This document shows, one piece after another, positions 1 through 12,500 of a stretch of DNA of 64,000 nt. Location of the stretch: the NCBI GenBank assembly GCA_914767715.1, contig OU612070.1, positions 2,375,501 to 2,439,500 on the forward strand, read 5' to 3'. The notes under the pieces are model-generated. The model did not search any database, was not told where the DNA came from, and worked only from the letters and a program-made list of their open reading frames with translations. The stretch's first letter is position 1. Each line of letters starts with the position of its first letter. The stretch comes from Membranipora membranacea. Lineage: Eukaryota > Bryozoa > Gymnolaemata > Cheilostomatida > Membraniporidae. The position numbers were made by a program, and so were the translations under genes.

Positions 1-660
1 ATTGTTCAAAAGAATTGGTGTTTATTCATGTATACACATTTGTATAATGGTGAAAAATCTATAATAAACTTCTTCTGCATAGCTGTGGAAAAAACATTAT
101 GGACACTGAAAAGAAGAGACTATGTTGACACAGAGGTCTTCGGTGATAAGTGCCATACCTGACTACTGTCACCAGGACAGACTAATCCTCTCCTGCCCTT
201 ACATTTTAAGATGCGTTTGTTGTTGGATCCTTTATTTGAAGAAGCGTTCACTCAATACTTCTATTCTGCTCTGATTTTAAAAATTATTTTATTTTACGGA
301 TCTGATTAAATAAAGGGAAGGGAACTGCATAGAAAGTTATAGCTCTTTTCATTCTCTACTAAACCAATCGTGGCTACCTTCCATATAATGCTGAAATATT
401 TGAGTTTATAGTTATTTTATTTTATTAATGGATTTTCATCGTCTTCAGTTAGATCTTGGTTTATTGGGGTTTCATTAGGCAGACGATCACCTTCCCTGTC
501 AGAAATTTGCAGAGCTGTCTTGTCAAGACCAAGCTTATTTTAAAATGTTTTTAGATTTGTCTTCTATCTTGCCAAGTACTGTTTGCACCTTTTTAAAATT
601 ATTTGTTTGAAATTGAAAAGTAGTGTGCAAGGTTGATTAAAAAAAAATCTTAAAGGTTGA
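1..660. other. No gene seen
   Basis: AT-rich sequence with no convincing exon, repeat or RNA gene on either strand. It precedes a SINE-like copy. Confidence 0.4.
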
Positions 661-669
661 TTAAAATCA

Positions 670-876
670 GATGTCATATCACTCGCCCATCCCGAGGCAT
701 GGGCGGCGAAATATTAATGCCTTAATGGCAAGGCCACAATATCTGCGCCAAATTGCTCTCTGTTTGCAGGCAGGTTGGAGCACACCTGGGGGCCAACCAA
801 TCCCCAGTAGAGGATGGACTGCAGTGGGATTCGAACCCATGACCTTCAACACTTGCTCTAACCAACTGAGCCACCT
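670..876 (-). mobile_element. tRNA-derived SINE-like element, copy 1
   Basis: Read on the minus strand, the right end looks like a tRNA head. A box-A-like TGGCTCAGTTGG lies at 873-862 and a perfect box B, GGTTCGAATCC, at 837-827, about 25 bases further on. The tRNA-like part is followed by some 150 bases of non-tRNA body, parts of which recur at about 3315-3452. That is the layout of a Pol III SINE rather than a working tRNA: there is no proper acceptor stem closure and the body continues well past the T arm. A short plus-strand open frame here is a by-product. The outer limits are approximate because no target-site duplication was found. Confidence 0.7.
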
Positions 877-1019
877 AGTTTTTGAGAGAAAAAAAAATAA
901 ATAAAGATCACGTCTCTGGTGATAAAAAAACTCTTGTGATTGTGAAAGTAAACAAAGGTTGTCCAGAAGGTTCTAAATTCCCTTTCACTTGGTTTTAAGC
1001 TTGAATAGGCCATTTGATA

Positions 1020-2965
1020 TCAGAAAATGACACTTATCGACCAGCAAACTGAAGTACTCACAGATTATATAAAATTCTGCACTGATCTATGTATACCTAC
1101 CAAGAATATCACCAAAAGAAACAACATTAAACCCTGGATTACAAAGCTAATTATAGAACTGATCGATCAGAAACAAGAAGCTCATAAATCTGGAAATTAT
1201 AAACTATATCACAAACTCAAACGTCTTATCGCGAAGGAAATGAAAAAGTCAAAAAAGAGTTACCCACTTAAAATACGTCAGCACCTGGCTAAGGAACCAG
1301 CCAAAGCCTGGACTGACATTAAAAAACTTAGCGGATTACCTACAAGCAACTCTACAACCACCAAAAACAATTTCACACCTGATGAACTTAATACATTCTT
1401 CACCAGATTTGAAAAGCCCCATTCCAACAACCCCCTTACCTATGATATACCAACTGAAACTGCCCCGCCATTTGAAATCTCGGAGGATAGCGTTCTGAAA
1501 CAACTGAAGTCTCTCAATCCCAGGAAAGGTGCTGGGCCCGATGGCATAATTCCTAAAGTGATGAAATTATGTTGCTATCAACTCGCTCCAGCTATCACCA
1601 GATTATTCAACTCCTCCATATCAGCCAAGACAACTCCAACACTGTGGAAATCCGCTATTATAAAACCACTACCTAAAGTAAAAAATCCACAAGAACTGAA
1701 ACAATATAGACCCATCGCTTTAACCAGCTGCCTGTGCAAGATCATGGAACGCCTCATTAAACAATATGTTATCTCTCATATGCCTTTGGACAGTCATCAA
1801 TTTGCATATAGATCAAACCGCTCTACACAAGATGCCATTCTCTGCTTGACTACCACAGTAACCACTTTCATAGACAAACTAGCCACCAATTATGCAAGAT
1901 GCTTATTTCTAGACTTTTCGTCAGCCTTCAATACAATCAATGTCTCCAGTCTCATATCACAACTCCAGCACCTCGACTCTGCAGTCACTGAGTGGATATC
2001 TAGCTTTCTCAGTGACAGAGTACAAAGAACTATGGTAGACGGCAATCTATCTCGACGCTTCAAGACAAACACTGGTACACCTCAAGGCTCCGTTTTAAGT
2101 CCTCTTTTGTTTTCCATATATACGGACCGGATTACATCTGAATTGAGCAATGTTACCATAATCAAGTATGCTGATGACACCTGTATCATTGGCTGTATTT
2201 CTAATCAACAAGATCTAGACTCATACTTTAACGAGACAGGATTTCTAAGCAATGTTCTGATTATGATCTTTTATTGAATGCCAGCGAAACTCAGGAAATA
2301 TTATTTTCTACTCAACGAACTAAGCCCCATACTCCTCCTATTGTTTTAAATGGTGAAAGCATTACTATGTCTGACAAAGTCACTTATCTTGGTATTATGT
2401 TAGATCAAAAGCTGCGCTTTGAAGAACACATTCAGTCTGTTGTGAGTAAAGCTGAGCAGCGTATGTATATTGTCAGGAATTTTGTACATCTTAGCACCAT
2501 ACCTCTTGCCACTATGTTATTTAAAAGTATTATTGTTTCCCTGCTCACTTATTGTTTACCAGTATTATACACTACTATTTTTGCTAAAGACAAGAAACGT
2601 TTGAGCAAGTTTTTTGATCAGGCCTCAAAGCTCAAACTCCAAGTAGATGATCTCGACAGCCTTATGATTAAGCTTACCAAAACACTTGCCCTCCGATATA
2701 TCCATGACGATGACCACTTTATGAACAACTTTCTTGCTAAATGCCCCTCAAGCAGGTATCGAACAATTAAACACAGAAGTGCCCTTGGTAAAGACTGTTT
2801 TTTGAGACATGCTATCCATATTTTAAATGATATTCTCTTTTAATCATCCATCAGTGTTTAAACTTATTTTTTCTTGTATGTGCTGGCTCCTTTTCAGTAT
2901 GAACTCCCTTATCTCCCAACATATTATTTTATGTTAGTGATAGAATACAATCAATCAATCAATGC
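1020..2965 (+). mobile_element. 5'-truncated LINE (family A), RT with frameshift and ATCA tail
   Basis: A non-LTR retrotransposon copy lacking its endonuclease half. Translation from 1027 begins in the linker before the reverse transcriptase. It continues through the RT blocks GPDGIIPKVM, YRPIALTS, LFLDFSSAFNTI, GTPQGSVLSPLLFSIYTD and the catalytic YADDT near 2170. The frame breaks around 2245-2275, and the thumb and C-terminal region continue in another frame from about 2256 to 2843, ending in GKDCFLRHAIHILNDILF. The 3' end is a short ATCA tail at about 2948-2963. It belongs to the Jockey superfamily (CR1/L2/Rex1-like by its RT blocks; exact clade not determined). Pieces of the same family lie at 4165-4720 and 15455-15849. 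This copy is non-functional. Confidence 0.88.
1027..2843 (+). pseudogene. Reverse transcriptase pseudogene of LINE family A
   Basis: About 605 residues are spread over two frames: 1027-2276, then 2274-2843 after a frameshift. The catalytic YADD is intact, but the protein has no endonuclease and its frame is broken, so it cannot move on its own. The protein tail (LGKDCFLRH and ILNDILF) is the signature that identifies the 15.5-kb fragment as the same family. Confidence 0.85.
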
Positions 2966-3311
2966 CTCCTTTTTTCATTTTTTAGTCCTTTGTATTCCCT
3001 TTTGAATGATCATAGTATCTCCCTTCTCAATCTAACAGTGAAAATACAAGCCTTTCCGAGAACCATGTAAACTATGGAATACAATATTGTTAAATTTATT
3101 TCGACTTTCCCATTTATAGTACTAGGAATAGTCTAAAATACATTGATTATATTTTGTAAATTGAAAATGCATACTAAGGCGTTAATAAGTTCTTGCCTGT
3201 CTCGCTTGTCCTATTTATAGATCTCAGTCGAATGGCTGTTCCCGTCGCTAAAAGTTGGGTTTTATTCCTATTTAGCCTGACCGATGTGTTCATAAAAATA
3301 ACAACAAAAGC

Positions 3312-3455
3312 AATGTCTGCGCCAATTTGCTCTGAGTTTGTAGGCAGGTCGAATCACACCTGGTGGTCAAACATTCCCCAGTAATCAGTCAACTGCAGTG
3401 TGAATCGAACCTACAACCTTCAACATGTGTGCTTACCAACTGAACCACCTCCTAC
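3312..3455 (-). mobile_element. tRNA-derived SINE-like element, copy 2 (decayed)
   Basis: The minus strand shows the same order as copy 1: box-A-like TGGTTCAGTTGG, then a box-B-like GGTTCGATTCA about 25 bases on. The shared body follows, including the counterpart of the CCAGGTGTG and CCTGCCT blocks and the GCAAATTGGCGCAGA block. Several differences from copy 1 show that it is older. Ends are approximate. Confidence 0.62.
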
Positions 3456-4149
3456 CTCCTCCAGCATTGAAGCCCTCCATGACCTTGAAGAAAAAAGTCC
3501 CTGTTAACAAGACCAAAGGCTTTCCTACAATACTCCCAGCAATTTGTGGAAACATGTAGGCCTTAAGCATTTAGATGGATGGGCCTGTAGTGTAGTCCGA
3601 AATTTAGGAACCAAGGTTAAGGAGCTATTGATAGGGACTACCTGCAGTAGAGAGAAAGGGCGAGTTCCGGGCTGCGCACGGGAGAGGCGCAAGAACCATG
3701 AGGAGTACTAGACAAGACAGGGAGAGACTAAAAAGAGCCAGCGAGACATAAAAGCCAAACTGAACTGGTGAGTATAGGGCCTATCAAAGGAAACGGAGTG
3801 ACCACATCAGTGCCCATATGGCTGAAATGGGTTGGAAAACTCTGGTTTTAAGAAGCTATATTATGTTGAAATTATCTCAGGTGCAGCAGCTGTGGTTAGG
3901 ACAATGACAACGGCACCAGGTTATGTGCTATCAAAGGTACTTTCAACACCGAGGTTAAACGCTTTTTATAAAAAGGTCAATAGACCAAAATTCAAATATA
4001 CCAGATAACACTTAGGGGGCACTATAGGCTGGGGGCTGTCTGTAAGACTTGCCTTCTCGTACTTAATAGCCCAATATCTGAACAACCACCAATAATACAA
4101 GACTGTTCCAACATCCAACATTTTACCATTTCGCAGATGCAGATCACAA

Positions 4150-4760
4150 GAGAGTTCAATCACAGCCATGTTCCTATGTTCTCTAGATTCAGAAACCACA
4201 CCTAAAATATGGAAAACTGCATCCATCAAACCTCTACCAACAATCACCAAACCTAATCAGCTTAGATATTTTAGACCTATAGCACTGGCTAGCTACAAAT
4301 GCAAATCCATGGAGCACCTACTTAAAAGATACATAACTGAGAATACACCACTAGATATATACCAGTTTGCCTGCAGAGCACGCCGCTCCACCCAGGATGC
4401 AGTATTATGCCTCACAAATACTGTCTCTAACTTGATAGATCAACACTCATCGTAGGCTACTATGCGCGCTGCCTCTCCTTTCATCGACATTCAACACCAA
4501 TATATGTCAGGCCTTTACTACCAGAGCGTAGACATCTTGTTTCACATGTAATAAACTGGGTAGCAAGCTTCTTGACTCTCTTTAAATCCATCCAAAACTC
4601 CAGAAATGCCTTTCGGTACAGAGACTTTCTTTCCCAAGAGAGATAAGCATTATAGTACAACTCTTGAATTAAATGGTATAGAGATAGAAATATGTGATAA
4701 TATTAAGTTGCTGAATAAGAATGTCAATCACAATCACAATTCAATCAGCGTGCTTGAACC
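4150..4760 (+). pseudogene. Decayed LINE family A fragment
   Basis: Frame 4168-4455 matches the RT block of the copy at 1.0-2.8 kb: IWKTASIKPLP, FRPIALAS, LLKRYI, PLDIYQFACRARRSTQDA and VLCLTNTV. After an internal collapse of frame, a later piece near 4660-4715 (ELNGIEIEICDNIKLL) corresponds to the region after the catalytic site. The RT catalytic block is deleted. It ends near degenerate ATCACA-type repeats around 4725-4750. Confidence 0.75.
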
Positions 4761-4799
4761 GCCCTTACTTCTATCTGGCTTTTCTGTTCTATCACAGTC

Positions 4800-6123
4800 A
4801 TCGCGCAGAGAGTAGGTATTACTTAGTTTGAAATGGAAATTTTTAGTCTTTCTGAAAACAAAAGTGGTGAAATTAAGCTCGCTATTTATCATTTACCGAT
4901 ATGATTATTATCGAAGCATAAAGTATACTTTTATTGAATAAATCTAACTCTTCCTTAAGGAAAAATTTTGTGAAGTCAGTTACACAAAAAATGTTTCTAC
5001 ACCGTTCAACTGTAAAGTCAGCCTGTTTAGTTGACTGTGTAAACATTTGCAACCTCCTCTTGAGGCTCACAAATACAACAAATGCTACTTAATTGGCATT
5101 TTGTGCTGCAGTTGGAGAAATAAGTGGTCGAGAAATACAACATTTACAACTTACCTCACCAAAAAGAATCGACAGCAGTGCAGCGCAAGATTGAACTTCA
5201 AATAAACAGGTCAAACTCTATGTCGCCAGTGAAGTGAAGGTAAATTTTAGAAAATGGCCATTCGGCTACATTATGAGAACTGGTTACCTCAACAATAGAA
5301 GCTACAGCTTTGCACTGCTGGCTATTAGGAAAGCTAAACGAGAACGGATATGAAAAGTTTACAAAGAGAAGCTTTAGATTATCCTGGTATTATCTTTCTG
5401 CTTGTTTTGACAAAATAATCATTGCCTCATATGTCCACTTAATCAGGTAATTGGGTTTTCAAATAATGAAATCTAGTAGGACATACTCATTGTCATTTAT
5501 TGATATTAAGGTTTATAAAGGGTATGCCATTTTGGAAGTCTGTGTTAGAACCATAGATATAAAAAGGGAGTTTTTATATCTATGGTTAAAACAGATAACA
5601 ATAATCTTTGATGCAAATGTTATAAACTCCTTTCTTAGCACGTCCGCTGGCCTCTAAAAATGTTGCGTTATTTGGCGCCTTGGTTATATATTATCAAAGT
5701 AAAAAGTTAACGCAAGCTATAATCATATTATAGCCCTGATTGAGATAACATAGTGTGTACTAAGATTGTTGATTTTATTCAGGCACCACAGAACTTATGA
5801 TCCATCAAACATTAAAATGAATAGGATGTTACATAATTTTTTCAAATAAAAAATATGGTTAAATAATGGTAAGTTAACTGACTTTTTGGCAGTATTCAAC
5901 AGGAAATAACACAAAGTTAAACTTAGGACACTGAATCAGGCTGAATTGAAACAATAGTTACCAGGCAAATAGATATCGAATATGTCTGCCAGGGGTTTCA
6001 TTACAAAGCAGGCGATAACCCAGAATGCACCTGCTCTTAGGGTGGATGGTAATAGCATACCATTAGTACCAACCACTATTCAAAGTTTTACTCAAACTAG
6101 TTTGCCTATGTTCTACCTAGAGT
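4800..6123. other. No gene seen; one small hairpin
   Basis: No convincing exon. The one structured site is an inverted repeat at 5549-5587 (see separate entry). Confidence 0.35.
5549..5587. repeat. Short perfect hairpin
   Basis: The arm AACCATAGATATAAAAA at 5549-5565 is mirrored by its exact reverse complement ending at 5587, around a GGGAG loop. It may be the remnant of a miniature inverted-repeat element. No function is implied. Confidence 0.7.
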
Positions 6124-6488
6124 AGATATTACCATACTGACTCTTGTGATCTGACTGGGCATGTAGATCACTGATAAACTAGGCTATCATTACCACAAAG
6201 CAGGTGTCGTAAGGCTAAGTATGCATCATGCATGACTTGAATTTGCGCATGTGCAAGAACAATGAGTTTAGTTTGGGTTCTGATTGCAACTTTGGAAAGG
6301 GGAAATGGGATATCCCCTGTATAAACTGTCAATGAAGATCAGCTAGTAATGACAATAACAAATCCGCACGCTTTGGGGAGTATGTCACCAGAGCAGGTAG
6401 CCAATCAGATGGCTTCGGAATTCCAAGACTCAATTTTGCAGAGATCAGCTCATGCCCAAAGCTGAGCATGCACAGAATGAGATATTAC
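6124..6488. mobile_element. MITE, 9-bp target duplication (family M, copy 1)
   Basis: The element occupies 6133-6479 (347 bp) and is flanked by an exact 9-bp direct repeat, AGATATTAC, at 6124-6132 and 6480-6488. Its ends are imperfect inverted repeats: CATACTGACTC at the left, and CATTCTGTGCATGCTCAG read inward from the right, each running into a CTGGGCATG or TTGGGCATG block. A second copy with the same ends and its own 9-bp duplication lies at 16906-17269, and a partial copy at 25655. A 9-bp duplication with short inverted ends is typical of Mutator-like (MULE) non-autonomous elements; that assignment is inference. Confidence 0.82.
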
Positions 6489-6800
6489 TGGGATGTAGAT
6501 GTAGATGTACTCAGTCCATCAGCCCAGTGGAAAGCATTTGCACTGAATGACATTTAGGTTGCTACGAGTTGTGTGTGAAAGGATCTCAGAGAAATATTCA
6601 TCATCATATAATGATTGGTTATGAGGGTGGGTCCCCTGTAGCGTTTTAGTAGCAGTATGATACGGACTATGATAAATCTCTTGAATTGGAATTTTTGGTG
6701 TAAAGCATGCATCATTTGTATTCTTCTCATCAAAATGAAGTTTCATAAAAATAATAGGTTTCCAAAAATAAAAGGTAAATGAAACATTTGCTGCAGTTGA

Positions 6801-9541
6801 TTATGATTTTGCAGGGATGATTTTAGTATGGCATATCTCAATGGTTCGACCAAATATTTTGACAATCACATCTATTTTATGCACTTTGTCCCACACTGGT
6901 ATAAAAGACTGCAGAGTTTTACTGATAGTTTCTTTTTGTTCACTTCTTTCTCTGCCAAAGACCATGCCATCCTAAAACAATGGAGGAACATTTTATTCAG
7001 AGCACAAAAAATTACCTAGTTTCCGTTCCTTGTAAAATCTAAGTATCTGACTGCTCTGCAACCGCTATCAAACAGTATCTTTCTAATTTTTCTATGAAAA
7101 ACCCAATAACTATTAATAACATACTTCTCTTAGTAGTCTGAACTTACAATTTGGTTACATTTAACGAAAAGCGCATGAATCAAGTAGTTCTGTTATTGTG
7201 TTATGTATATTGACTTACCTGTAGTACATTTAGAGACAGATGGGCTGGTATAACAGTCTGTTTATTATCTGGATCTCTGAGGCTGACATGGATATGAGGA
7301 ATGGAGACTGCTGTGCTGTTATCATCATAACTGGCAAAAAAATAAATATGGAGGTTAAGCAAGGCAAGCTGAGATCAAGGGTTACTCCAGATCGGCTGGA
7401 TAGAGATTCATTCAATAAACCGAGCTTGAAATTCAACACAAATACATATCTGTGGAATATTGGCCCTCAAAAGCGCCATGGTCAAACATGAATATCAACA
7501 GGCACACAAAATATGCTCCGGTCGGGAATGACCGTCCTGTAAACCCATCGTTAAAGGTATTTTAATTCAAGGCACCATGCAAATTTTACATTGAGTTGGT
7601 AAAATACTGACTTTTATAAAACTTTTTTGAGACCATGCATTCAAGGTCATTAGATCAGCTCACTACTTAGATACAATAATAATCTGCATATAGAAACATG
7701 TGAGATATGCGTTCTCTTACCCATATATAGAAACATGTGAGATATGCGTTCTCTTACCCATATATAGAAACATGTGAGATATGCGTTCTCTTACCCATAT
7801 ATAGAAACATGCCAGATAGGTGTTCTCTTACCCATATATAGAAACATGTCAGATATGCGTTCTCTTACCCATATATAGAAACATGTCAGATATGCGTTCT
7901 CTTACCCATATATAGAAACATGTCAGATATGCGTTCTCTTACCCATATATAGAAACATGTCAGATATGCGTTTTCTTACCCATATATAGAAACATGTCAG
8001 ATATGCGTTCTCTTACCCATATATAGAAACATGTCAGATATGCGTTCTCTTACCCATATAAAGAAACATGTCAGATATGCGTTCTCTTACCCATATATAG
8101 AAACATGTCAGATATGCGTTCTCTTACCCATATATAGAAACATGTCAGATATGCGTTCTCTTACCCATATATAGAAACATGTCAGATATGCGTTCTCTTA
8201 CCCATATATAGAAACATGTCAGATATGCGTTCTCTTACCCATATATAGAAACATGTCAGATATGCGTTCTCTTACCCATATATAGAAACATGTCAGATAG
8301 GTGTTCTCTTAACCACATATAGAAACATGTCAGATATGCGTTCTCTTACCCAAATATAGAAACATGTCAGATATGCGTTCTCTTACCCATATATAGAAAC
8401 ATGTCAGATATGCGTTCTCTTACCCATATACAGAAACATGTCAGATATGCGTTCTCTTACCCATATACAGAAACATGTCAGATATGCGTTCTCTTACCCA
8501 TATAAAGAAACATGTCAGATATGCGTTCTCTTACCCATATATAGAAACATGTCAGATATGCGTTTTCTTACCCATATATAGAAACATGTCAGATATGCGT
8601 TCTCTTACCCATATATAGAAACATGTCAGATATGCGTTCTCTTATCCATATATAGAAACATGTGAGATATGCGTTCTCTTACCCATATATAGAAACATGT
8701 CAGATATGAGTTCTCTTACCCATATTGAGACTGTTTAATAACTGAAAATACAGGTAATAGGTGGGCTGTAGTCTGAACAAGCACACACGACGCAGCTCCT
8801 TGTCGTCCTGTACTGTGTCTGACATGTATCAAATTACAGATCTGTGAGACGGAGAGGAATTCTAGATCTGGAACCAGGAGTCTAGTATCCAGTGTGAATA
8901 CTACAGCATCTGAAAGCAGAGGAAGACAGAGCTGCTGTTATACTTTTTGTGTTATGCAAGTTGGCCAGAGCACCTCCTTATCACAAAACCGGCTCAAAAA
9001 ATGTAGCGTAACGGTACCTGATTATTAAGGCTATAAACTGCATTTTAGAATGTACCTGTGATGAAGCTGCCATAAGAAACTTTGTCGGTTCTAAGCACTT
9101 AACTGCTGTTGGAACTTCCATCCTTCCCTCCCCAAAAACTTGGAAATTAGGCAGTCACAAGGAAAATAATTTATAGTGGCATCCTACAGCATGACCGACC
9201 ATTTTGTTTGCTTGTATATGGGGTACGTTCTCAAGCACCTTTGCTAGGAGGAATCTCTTTATTTTCTGTAACTGAGTGAAGTCCGCAGTGTCCTGCAGCA
9301 TTCATCACAAAGAAAAACTGACACCGGCCTATCCTATCCATCATGCCAGATAAAGTTTCCCCTTTAGCTGGTAAGTTTGGAGCAGTCTGTTGGTTTCGTT
9401 TCCTTTTCCTCGTCCGTTTCCTCGTCGCGTTTCTGGAGACTGTACTGTGCTGAGGACTATGCAACTCAATAATCTTCACAGTTTTCTCTATTTTGACACC
9501 TCTGCTTTCTGCTGGGTTTGATTGTTTCAAACCAGTGTAAT
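6801..9541 (-). CDS. POT1: POT1 exons 10-14: C-terminal shelterin-binding region
   Basis: Exon 10 (9239-9541) encodes 100 residues with a strongly basic run, TRKRTRKRKR, a plausible nuclear localisation signal. Exon 11 (9056-9097) is only 42 nt and its acceptor is weak. Exon 12 (8720-8909) runs DAVVFTLDTRLLVPDLEFL to LLPVFSVIKQSQYG and ends at the donor where the minisatellite begins. Exon 13 (7219-7330) gives YDDNSTAVSIPHIHVSLRDP and IPAHLSLNVLQ, similar in order to the VFVMTFTLDDGTG, AYLMDSD and IPASEVL strands of the human third OB fold. Exon 14 (6801-6971) ends IEICHTKIIPAKS before TAA. Phases through exons 12-14 are exact. Exons 10 and 11 rest on phase and splice consensus only. Confidence 0.72.
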
Positions 9542-12500
9542 CTATTGATAATATAAATAGTATATCAACACTTTGGCAATGACAGTCACTTTGTCTAACT
9601 GAGACAAGATGGAGAGTAAGTTATCTATATTTACAGTCAAATCAATGCTACACAGAGACACTAGATCTCCACAAAATTAAAAATCAAATCAAAATTATGC
9701 TGTTTTGAAGATTTTACTGTTTGAACTCCCTTTAGATAAAAACATGTACAAGCAGGCAAGCCATTCATGGTCACCTCTCCCTACCCTAGTTATGTGAGCT
9801 GATAAGGACCATTTCTATAGCGTGGCAAACTAATATGCTCTGTTAAATATTTAATACCATCACTGGCAGTTTTGCTTGAGATCTGATTGAGCTCAGGTAC
9901 TATTCTGTTGATGATCTTCTCTCTTTCTTGTCTAGTTGTTGGTTCCGCCATCTTTTTGTGTTTTTCATGCAGATACAGCTCGGCAGTACTATCACTGTTA
10001 ACTTTACAATGTACTCCGAATATCACATAACAAGCACCAAGCTACAAAGTGAAAGATATAGAAATCTGTTTATTCATGCAAATCAGCTCAACTACCAGAC
10101 ATTGATTGGATTTACTCTCGGGAAAATCAACACCAAATCTTATATGGGACCATAACTCAATCATAGGGTAAAGTAAGAACATCTAACAAGAAACTTACCT
10201 TAAAACAGTTCATGAGCGTTGAATGTTTACCATAAGCCGTCAAATAAACAGAGTACTCCGCAGGAAGTCTCAACTCAGTGATCTTCTCAACATTAAGATC
10301 ATGCAGTGATGGAGTCTTGAATGTTCTACATATACAAAAAAATCTCGATCATCGTTTATGATAACTCCAAGTTTACAATAATTTTGAAAGTCGGATAAGG
10401 CACCTGGGAGGGTGGGTCAGCCATACACAGGGTCCGACACAACCATAAAAATGAAAACTCTGCTGAAAAATCAGATTTAACAGAATTATTGGATCAAGAA
10501 GCTGTTCATATTTTGTTACAGACTCAATATCACTGCGTTCTGTGTTGAATGTGTTGACAAAATCATGCTGTCATATTATCAAATTGTCTTATACATTACA
10601 ACTTTCAGATATCAGTTAACAGGAGTGTCTTTGGCCTTTGAATATTAAGATACTGAATGACAGAATAAGATTTCCTCACTTGTTTGGTATAGTCCCGTCT
10701 TGCAATTCTACTATTGTGAAGTCGTCACTTTTGTAACAAGCTACCAACTGTAAATATATAGAGGGAAGATATAATTATGTTATCTTTTATACAAAAAATG
10801 GACGTAGTACCACTTCTAAACTCCATTACCAATGACATGTTACAAATTCAACCAACCTTTGTACAAATCTACTACTGCTTACCCTACATTTAAGGTTGAG
10901 AAATGCATCACGTGACTCGATTCTGTCTAGTGTAGTGCCCACACAAGTGCTCTGATATGCTACATTTGAAGGCATAGAGAATACATGCTGTGTGGTCAGT
11001 GCTGAGTTCTTTGGCTCCATAGAAACATCATTAGCTGGCACTTCTTTGATAGTTGGCTTGTTGGAGTTATCTGTATAGGATGACAAAACACAAAATTTAA
11101 CAATCACTCGCAACTCTTGAAAGTAGTTTACACTGAAAATGACAAGTGGATAACAAAAACTACCAAGCTCCATTTTAGGTTTCCCACCAATATATTAAAC
11201 CAGAACAAGGGTTACATAGACTATTGGCCAGATGCCTTAGTATGATGCTCAACAGTTCTAATTTGCCACCCTACATGTAGCATTTCTCCAGTATGTACGG
11301 ACACATAGGAAGAAATGCTGACAAACAAGAACATGGTCATGTAAGCCATGTAAGCGCCCGATACACAAACACTGCTTCTTTCAGGTTTTAATCAGTGCTT
11401 GTGCTCCTCACTGCTAGGTGATTTGTTTGACAGGAGTTCTGGATTCAACTCTCCCACAGGGAGAATTGTTTAATGGTCTGTTCAGTCTCAGCCCCTTTGG
11501 ATGTATCTATGACTGTACATCCCCACAGACAGCCATAATTTATTCAAACTACATATCAACGTACCTTCATCTGGCTTGCCTCCATGTTCAGGATTGACCG
11601 CATGGTCAGAAGATACACCATTAGTAGTTTCTGGTGGTAACACAGATACTTTCTTAGGAGATAAAGCATCCATATCATCAGGGTCTGTACGATCTCTCCA
11701 TTCCCTCAGCTCTTTTATCTACAGTGCAACCAATGCATTTTTCCTGATTCGAGTCAAGAGGGTATTTTAAGTGAAGTGCCAATAAGTTTATTAAAGTGAT
11801 ATATCGCCTTTTCAGTTTCCCTGGAACTAGTTGTCCCATCTCAAAAATTCCTTCACTGACACGTTGCCAGTAGTCTGGCTTATGTTCAATATCGCAAATT
11901 TTTTTAAACCGCATGTTTGTAACTCGATTGATTGTACATTAACTAAAATACATATACATATTGAAAACATATAGGCAGCAATGGGCAAAATGATGGAGTA
12001 AATTACGTTATGCAAAAGAGTGATGAAAATCTATGCAGTATTACATGCAAAGCACATTGTGTACAACAATGGATCACCTTTTTGGGGTGATCGTTTAGCA
12101 TCGAAAGAGAAATGTTCATGCTCATAACTTCTCAACTATTGAATTTATCATCAAACGCCAATGACATAACCTTGGAAATACTCTCTAGTTTAATGGAAGC
12201 TAGTGTGTATAACCATAGAGTTATCCCTCTATGTGTATAACACATAGACTTAATAATAAACCTAGACAGGACACTGTATATAGCTGAAGTGAGGCACTTA
12301 ATTATGGTGACACGACGTCACTGGAGGGTGTAGAAACAGTGATTTTTACTCATAGCTATCATTGATTTACCTGTCCCAGCTCTGGTTAAATGTTGATAAC
12401 TCAATTGGCTTCGATCGGAATTTAATTTTGAAAATTACAATAGATTCAGCAGCTTCTGGTGATAATTTTGATAGTCCGTTTAGCCTCATAGCTCAAATAC

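Noticed and set aside
827-876. Functional tRNA gene (minus strand)
   Set aside because: Box A and B are present, but no acceptor stem pairs and the sequence runs on into a repeated SINE body.
7687-8726. CRISPR-like array
   Set aside because: The 37-bp units abut with no spacers and the surroundings are eukaryotic intron; it is a minisatellite.
11827-11915. Extra POT1 exon (minus strand, MRFKKICDIEH frame)
   Set aside because: Exon 4 to exon 5 is in phase and aligns with human POT1 without it; its donor would be weak (CTA|GTTCCA) and its entry phase does not fit.
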